Source: Acinetobacter brisouisimilis (lineage in GTDB: Bacteria; Pseudomonadota; Gammaproteobacteria; Pseudomonadales; Moraxellaceae). Taken from it: 64,000 nt of DNA. The stretch lies in assembly GCF_000368265.1 (NCBI RefSeq), contig NZ_KB851219.1, positions 1,655,403 through 1,719,402 of the forward strand, in the 5' to 3' direction. Positions 59,505-64,000 of the stretch are shown here, piece by piece. The first letter of the stretch is position 1. Each line of letters opens with the position of its first letter. Position numbers and translations under genes: made by a program. The notes below the pieces were generated by a model. That model was given only the letters and a program-made list of their open reading frames with translations, was not told the origin of the DNA and ran no database searches.

Positions 59505-61616
59505 TTAAAATTGTTTGGTAACACTCAGACCTGCACTCCAGTTACGCCCTTGTGCAGGTTCAAAATAGCGCCCATTGCCATCATTCACAATCACCGAACC
59601 AACATAATTGCGGTCAAACAAATTATCGACTCGAGCATAGGTATTGATTGCCCAGTCCTGCATTTTCCATTTGTAGCCGACATCTATTGCAGTAACGGTA
59701 TAACTTGGCGCTGCATCGGAGTTCGCATCATTGACATAGATTTTATCCATATAATGTGCTTCGATGCCTGCAAACGCGCCCGTTTGTGGCTGCCATGCCA
59801 AGCGTGCAAAAGCCTGATTTTTGGCAATTCCAGGAATATACGTGCCTTTTTTGACTATACCCGATGATGAGCTGAAATCCGAATCAAAGGTAGCATCTAA
59901 ATAACTGTAGCTTGCTTGTACTTTCAGATCTTTCCACAGATTTTTATTCCAAGAAAACTCTACGCCTTGGCGCTGGGTTTTATCGACATTCTGATAAGTT
60001 GCCAGACCATTGACTGTTGCATAAGATACAATGTCATTTTTAGTCTTGCTTTGGAAGGCTGCAAGTGTGAAATATCCCCAAGAATTTTTTGACTTTAAGC
60101 CAATTTCATAGTTATCGCTGCTCGACGGTTTCAGGTTAAAGTTAAAACCTGCTGCACCATCGGTACGATATGCCATTTCGGTAAAAGTCGGGGTTTCAAA
60201 ACCTTTAGCATAACTCACATAAGCCAGTAATTCAGGAACAATCTGCCAGCTCAGCGCTGCTGAAGGTAAAGTTTTCGAGTATTCAGTTTTGCCACTGTCA
60301 TTGCCATTACTTAAATAATGGTCATCTGACTTGTAATGTACGTTGCTATAACGCACGCCTGTATCTAAGCGCCAAGTCGGTAAAAACTGCCATGATGCTT
60401 GAAGATATGGGTCAATATTCCACAAAGTATTGTCTTCATTACGGCGCAAATTACCTTTCACCCCATAAGTGCCTGCGGCATTATAGTTTTCATAGCCTTT
60501 GCGGTCTTCATCCATGGCATCAAGCGCTACACCTGCACTAATGCTGGTGTTCGGCAGAAGTTCCTTGCCTGTCCAGCGGAAATCTGCCCCATAATAATTA
60601 CGGTCAAAATCAATCACGCCGCCGGCATTATTAACATTGGCTTGGGTCGATTTAGGAATGGATTGATACTGAATCACATGACGGTTGCCAACATAAGTCA
60701 TGGCATACAGTTCATTGTGATCATCTAGCGGCTTTGTCCACGTTACGCCAGTTTGAGTCTGCTCAATTTCCTTACGGGTGTTGTAAGTTTCTGCGCTACT
60801 CACTGCCTGTTTTGGGTTTTGCTCCCATAAAGCACGTGTCAGCCCCATTGGATCATCGGCATTGATTTTAACGTAGTTGGTCACCCAGTTGATTTTGCTG
60901 CCATCGCTCAAATTCCAAGTCAGTTTGGCATTGTTCAGTACTTTATCTGCCGCACTATGCTCACGGTAACCATCGGTATCGAAATACGAAGAACTGATCA
61001 CATAAGCGGGCTCATTTTCAGCATGTGCACCGCCTTGCAACACAATCAAGCTGTTACTGCGCTGATCACTCCCCCCCGAATAGCCCATCGTCACGGAGTC
61101 ACGTCCCTGACCTTCTTTGGTGGTTGCCAGAATCGCACCGCCAGAAGAGTTTCCATACAGAGATGAAAATGGTCCTGTCAGCACTTCAAGATGATCCAGA
61201 CTTTTCAGGTCGATGTTCGAGGTTTGCCCCTGACCATCAGGCATAGTGGCAGGAATACCATCGACATATAAACGAATACCACGCACTCCAAAGGTCGAAC
61301 GCGCCCCAAAACCTCGCATGGAAAGCTGCAAATCTTGTGCGTAATTCTCACGATTATTCAGTTGTAAACTTGGAATTCCCTTGACCACTTCCGTAAGGTT
61401 CACCCCAATATTGTCTTGTTGCTTTGGCGCATTCACCCGAAAAACCGAAGCTGGTGTTTTGGCATAACTGGTATCGGTATGTGTCGCTTCAACTTTAATG
61501 ATTGGCAAATCTTCTTGGATGGCCACCTCATCTTCAGCATATAAACTTCGGCATACGCATACTGTCATCAACAACATGGCACTTTTCACAGCAAAACTGG
61601 CATGCATATTACGCAT
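59505..61616 (-). CDS. TonB-dependent outer-membrane receptor, YncD-like
   Basis: I place the start at ATG 61616 (703 residues), with AGGA 8 bases upstream and a signal peptide MRNMHASFAVKSAMLLMTVC ending near LYAE. The plug strongly resembles E. coli YncD as I recall it: NRENYAQDLQLSMRGFGARS, then YVDGIPATMPDGQGQTSNID and GPFSSLYGNSSGGAI. The C-terminus VGSVIVNDGNGRYFEPAQGR also matches. The ligand of YncD-type receptors is not firmly known; an iron complex is the usual guess. It follows no obvious Fur box. The barrel is complete. Confidence 0.92.
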   Translation of the reverse strand: MRNMHASFAVKSAMLLMTVCVCRSLYAEDEVAIQEDLPIIKVEATHTDTSYAKTPASVFRVNAPKQQDNIGVNLTEVVKGIPSLQLNNRENYAQDLQLSMRGFGARSTFGVRGIRLYVDGIPATMPDGQGQTSNIDLKSLDHLEVLTGPFSSLYGNSSGGAILATTKEGQGRDSVTMGYSGGSDQRSNSLIVLQGGAHAENEPAYVISSSYFDTDGYREHSAADKVLNNAKLTWNLSDGSKINWVTNYVKINADDPMGLTRALWEQNPKQAVSSAETYNTRKEIEQTQTGVTWTKPLDDHNELYAMTYVGNRHVIQYQSIPKSTQANVNNAGGVIDFDRNYYGADFRWTGKELLPNTSISAGVALDAMDEDRKGYENYNAAGTYGVKGNLRRNEDNTLWNIDPYLQASWQFLPTWRLDTGVRYSNVHYKSDDHYLSNGNDSGKTEYSKTLPSAALSWQIVPELLAYVSYAKGFETPTFTEMAYRTDGAAGFNFNLKPSSSDNYEIGLKSKNSWGYFTLAAFQSKTKNDIVSYATVNGLATYQNVDKTQRQGVEFSWNKNLWKDLKVQASYSYLDATFDSDFSSSSGIVKKGTYIPGIAKNQAFARLAWQPQTGAFAGIEAHYMDKIYVNDANSDAAPSYTVTAIDVGYKWKMQDWAINTYARVDNLFDRNYVGSVIVNDGNGRYFEPAQGRNWSAGLSVTKQF

Positions 61617-61841
61617 TATTTTCATCCTAAATCTTTGGGGGAGCATCATGGCGGCAGTCAAAATTTCAAGCAAAACAAGATGCTTTGCGAACAGCCAAAG
61701 TCAGCAATCTGACAAGTTTATATTTTGAGTGGCAAATCTGCCTTGTATTGTAGTAATGCCTCTGTCCGAACACAAGTTGCGGATATACCTGTTTCTTCGT
61801 GCATGCTAAAGTATGCGTTTTCTTGTTGTTATTGTAGCCGT

Positions 61842-62666
61842 ATGCCTGAATTACCCGAAGTCGAAACCACCAAAAATAGTTTAGCGCCTTTGCTTTTGCA
61901 AACCGTACAACGTGTAGAAGTGCGCCAACCACAATTACGCTGGGCAATTCCACAGGATGTTGACAAACTACGTGGTCAAAAACTGTTGGGATTACAACGG
62001 CGTTCCAAATATATTCTGGCAGAATTCGAACAAGATAGCATGCTGTGGCATTTGGGTATGTCAGGCAGTTTTCGGATTTGCGGTGCTCAGAATGAACTGC
62101 GCAAACATGATCATTTCATTCTGGATTTTGGCGAACAACAACTACGTTATCACGACCCACGTCGCTTTGGCTGTATCTTGTGGCTCAACGAAGAATCCAA
62201 GCATAAGCTGCTTGACCCACTCGGCCCTGAGCCATTGACTGATGCTTTCAATGCCGATTATTTGATTCAAAAATTTAAATCCAAGCATGTTGGTATCAAA
62301 GTTGCACTGATGGATAATCATATTGTCGTGGGCGTTGGCAATATTTATGCAACTGAAAGCCTGTTCAATCTGGGGATTCATCCAGCACAGCCTGCATCTA
62401 GCCTGAGCCAACAACAAATCAGTGCCTTGGTGGTGGAAATCAAACGCATTTTAAACTTTGCCATTGATTTGGGAGGTTCCACCTTACGCGACTATACCAA
62501 TGCCATGGGGGAAAATGGTTACTTTCAACAAACTTTATTGGCTTATGGGCGTGCAGGTGAAATGTGTGTCAACTGTGAAACCACACTAGAAAATATCAAA
62601 CTGGGACAACGTGCCAGTGTGTTTTGCCCACAGTGCCAACCCCTTAAAAAAACCGCAAAGTCATAA
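61842..62666 (+). CDS. mutM: formamidopyrimidine-DNA glycosylase
   Basis: MutM (Fpg) removes 8-oxoguanine and nicks abasic sites. The protein must begin with the catalytic proline, so the start is ATG 61842 (MPELPEVETT, 274 residues), not the earlier in-frame codons. Visible are the Pro-Glu N-terminus, GRRSKY-type LQRRSKYILAEF with the conserved lysine, VGVGNIYATESLF, GSTLRDYTN and the zinc finger CVNCETT...CPQC. It precedes ppiC by about 20 bases. Confidence 0.97.
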   Translation: MPELPEVETTKNSLAPLLLQTVQRVEVRQPQLRWAIPQDVDKLRGQKLLGLQRRSKYILAEFEQDSMLWHLGMSGSFRICGAQNELRKHDHFILDFGEQQLRYHDPRRFGCILWLNEESKHKLLDPLGPEPLTDAFNADYLIQKFKSKHVGIKVALMDNHIVVGVGNIYATESLFNLGIHPAQPASSLSQQQISALVVEIKRILNFAIDLGGSTLRDYTNAMGENGYFQQTLLAYGRAGEMCVNCETTLENIKLGQRASVFCPQCQPLKKTAKS

Positions 62667-62686
62667 TCTGTCAGGAGGTTCAATCT

Positions 62687-62971
62687 ATGCAAACTGCAAT
62701 CGTACGTCATATCTTGGTTAAGGATAAAACGCTTGCCGAACAGCTCAAGAAAAAAATTCAGTCAGGGGGTGACTTCTCTAAAATTGCCAAAGAATACTCA
62801 ACTTGTAATTCAGCAAAACGTGGCGGTGAACTGGGTGAAGTCAAAAAAGGGCAACTGGTGCCTGTGATTGATAAACTGGTATTTACTGCGGCTGAACGAG
62901 TATTGCACGGCCCTATAAAAAGCCAGTTTGGTTTTCATTTACTGGAAATCAAATTTCGTATGAATTTTTAA
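62687..62971 (+). CDS. ppiC: parvulin-type peptidyl-prolyl isomerase (PpiC)
   Basis: The 94 residues form a single rotamase domain without signal peptide, so it is cytoplasmic like E. coli PpiC (93 residues). Features are VRHILVKDKTLAEQL, GGDFSKIAKEYSTCNSA, KRGGELGEV and FGFHLLEI. AGGAGG stands 8 bases before ATG 62687. Likely co-transcribed with mutM. Confidence 0.95.
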   Translation: MQTAIVRHILVKDKTLAEQLKKKIQSGGDFSKIAKEYSTCNSAKRGGELGEVKKGQLVPVIDKLVFTAAERVLHGPIKSQFGFHLLEIKFRMNF

Positions 62972-62977
62972 ATCAGT

Positions 62978-63019
62978 ATGATGCTTAAATACACAGCGAG
63001 ATTTAAGCATCATTTTTTT
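62978..63019. terminator. terminator between ppiC and the gamma-glutamylcyclotransferase-like gene
   Basis: ATGATGCTTAAAT (62978-62990) pairs perfectly with ATTTAAGCATCAT (63001-63013), followed by a T-run. It serves the plus strand best. Confidence 0.9.
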
Positions 63020-63023
63020 AATT

Positions 63024-63380
63024 TTAGGTGTGTGCAGATTTGGCTGTAGGATGCATTTGGTATGTCCATGCCTGAACCCTATCACCAGACTCAAGTTCAA
63101 CCTCCACCATGACTCGCTGATACTGAAACCCTTCAAAATCATCCAGCATTTTCCAGTTATCTGCCAACAGGTCTGTAGAGAAAAGTAAACCCTCAATTTT
63201 TTCTGATTGTGGGTCAAGCACTAACGCAGGCAAACCCTGATCAGGCCCCCAATCCAGAGTATGCACAACACCACGTACATAGCCTATTTGCCATTTTCCA
63301 CCCATATTTCCCAGAATATGTGCATTGGCTTGCCCTGGACGCAATGTGCCATAAGTAAATAATTGGTTCATTTTCCCCAT
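63024..63380 (-). CDS. gamma-glutamylcyclotransferase-like protein (YtfP/GGCT fold)
   Basis: The 118 residues show the family's phosphate loop YGTLRPGQANAHILG (about 10-24), a beta-barrel core and the acidic segment DDFEGFQYQR that holds the usual catalytic Glu. Members act on gamma-glutamyl peptides or amines; the substrate here is unknown. It is a single gene. Confidence 0.88.
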   Translation of the reverse strand: MGKMNQLFTYGTLRPGQANAHILGNMGGKWQIGYVRGVVHTLDWGPDQGLPALVLDPQSEKIEGLLFSTDLLADNWKMLDDFEGFQYQRVMVEVELESGDRVQAWTYQMHPTAKSAHT

Positions 63381-63446
63381 CCTGATGCAGCAGAATTATT
63401 GATCTTCTCGCGGATTCATTTTACAAAAAACTGAGTCATCATACAT

Positions 63447-63478
63447 AAAAAAAGCAGCTTGGTTATCGCTGCTTTTTT
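63447..63478. terminator. terminator after mscL
   Basis: AAAAGCAGC-ttggttatc-GCTGCTTTT, with A-run and T-run; perfect 9-bp stem downstream of mscL on the minus strand. Confidence 0.88.
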
Positions 63479-63490
63479 AGTTATAAAAGA

Positions 63491-63928
63491 TTATGCTTTC
63501 TTTTTTAACTCATCACGAATTTCACGAAGTAATTGAATATCTTCAGGTGTTGCCACTGGTGCAGGCACAGCTTCTGCTTCTTGTTTACGGCGCATTTTGT
63601 TAATCAATTTCACCATAATAAACACAACCCAAGCCAGAATAATAAAGTTAATCAGGATGGTTAAGAAATTACCATAAGTCAGTACGTTAACTCCTGCCTT
63701 TTGCATCTCAGCCAGAGATTGTAAATTGTTGGGGTTTTTGCCCAATATGATAAATTTTTGGGTAAAGTCAACGCCTCCCCCTGTAATCAGGGTGATAATC
63801 GGCATAATAATATCTTTAACTAAGGAATCGACAATTTTACCAAACGCGCCACCAATGATGACACCCACAGCAAGGTCGATCATATTGCCTTTTACCGCGA
63901 ATTCACGAAATTCTTTTAAAATACTCAT
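63491..63928 (-). CDS. mscL: large-conductance mechanosensitive channel
   Basis: MscL opens under membrane tension and vents solutes on osmotic downshock. The 145 residues begin with the amphipathic helix [20 protein letters not shown], and TM1 is [24 protein letters not shown] periplasmic loop, TM2 (about 85-106) and the charged C-terminal helix RKQEAEAV...[12 protein letters not shown] follow. It is complete. Confidence 0.97.
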   Translation of the reverse strand: MSILKEFREFAVKGNMIDLAVGVIIGGAFGKIVDSLVKDIIMPIITLITGGGVDFTQKFIILGKNPNNLQSLAEMQKAGVNVLTYGNFLTILINFIILAWVVFIMVKLINKMRRKQEAEAVPAPVATPEDIQLLREIRDELKKKA

Positions 63929-64000
63929 TTAAATCTCCAGTTCTTTTCATATGACTTATATGATGCGGTATATATATTATGTATATGTATTTCCATTTAA

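Noticed and set aside
61725..61841. 39-residue N-terminal extension of mutM
   Set aside because: Fpg needs an N-terminal proline after Met removal, so translation must begin at ATG 61842.

Overview
The window looks like a chromosomal segment of an Acinetobacter species (Moraxellaceae, Gammaproteobacteria). The main evidence is gene order: folP-ftsH-rlmE | yhbY, carAB-greA, trpS | sucDC-lpd-sucBA-sdhBADC | gltA is the arrangement I know from Acinetobacter. Base composition is AT-rich and the proteins have an Acinetobacter character. I cannot name the species.

Layout. (1) 1-9.9 kb is an accessory, decaying region. It holds a 7-bp tandem repeat, an N-terminally truncated Fic gene fused to a fragment of a short-chain dehydrogenase (SDR), an HxlR regulator divergent from two NAD(P)H/quinone redox genes, the 5' half of a second SDR, an RND efflux pump (permease, adaptor, TetR) with a broken outer-membrane channel gene, a truncated MATE transporter and an unrecognised decayed reading frame. 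(2) 10-26.6 kb is mostly housekeeping: an M20 amidohydrolase, folP, ftsH, rlmE, yhbY, a DOMON-like protein, a hendecad-repeat coiled-coil protein, carAB behind a leader hairpin, greA, an alkyltransferase-like protein, a Na+/H+ antiporter, an esterase and a DUF808 membrane protein. (3) 26.8-42.3 kb holds trpS, a small-RNA locus (probably aar) and the TCA-cycle block. All sdh/suc/lpd genes run on the minus strand and gltA diverges. (4) 42.3-45.7 kb carries an orphan HTH protein with a palindromic operator and a three-gene copper module (DUF2946 protein, OprC/NosA-type TonB receptor, Met/His-rich membrane-anchored protein). (5) 46-64 kb carries nadE, elongator tRNA-Met, the pobA/pobR 4-hydroxybenzoate pair, transporters, oxidoreductases, a NUDIX enzyme, a YgfZ-like protein, DsbC, a YncD-type TonB receptor, mutM, a parvulin and mscL.

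How the parts work together. The TCA block encodes succinate dehydrogenase, 2-oxoglutarate dehydrogenase with its own lipoamide dehydrogenase, and succinyl-CoA synthetase, with citrate synthase transcribed away from it. A consensus-like sdh promoter (TTGAAT-17-TATAAT) drives a leader containing a perfect-stem hairpin. The RND pump appears to be controlled by TetR at two 24-bp GTGAC-N14-GTCAC sites, one in front of the adaptor and one in the TetR/channel divergent promoter. The channel gene is broken, so any remaining pump would need a channel from elsewhere.

The least described items are the Met-rich copper-module protein, the hendecad protein, the orphan HTH protein with its 16-bp perfect palindrome, the leader upstream of carA, and the SDR/Fic junction. 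I saw no CRISPR array, intact insertion sequence, prophage or defence island.
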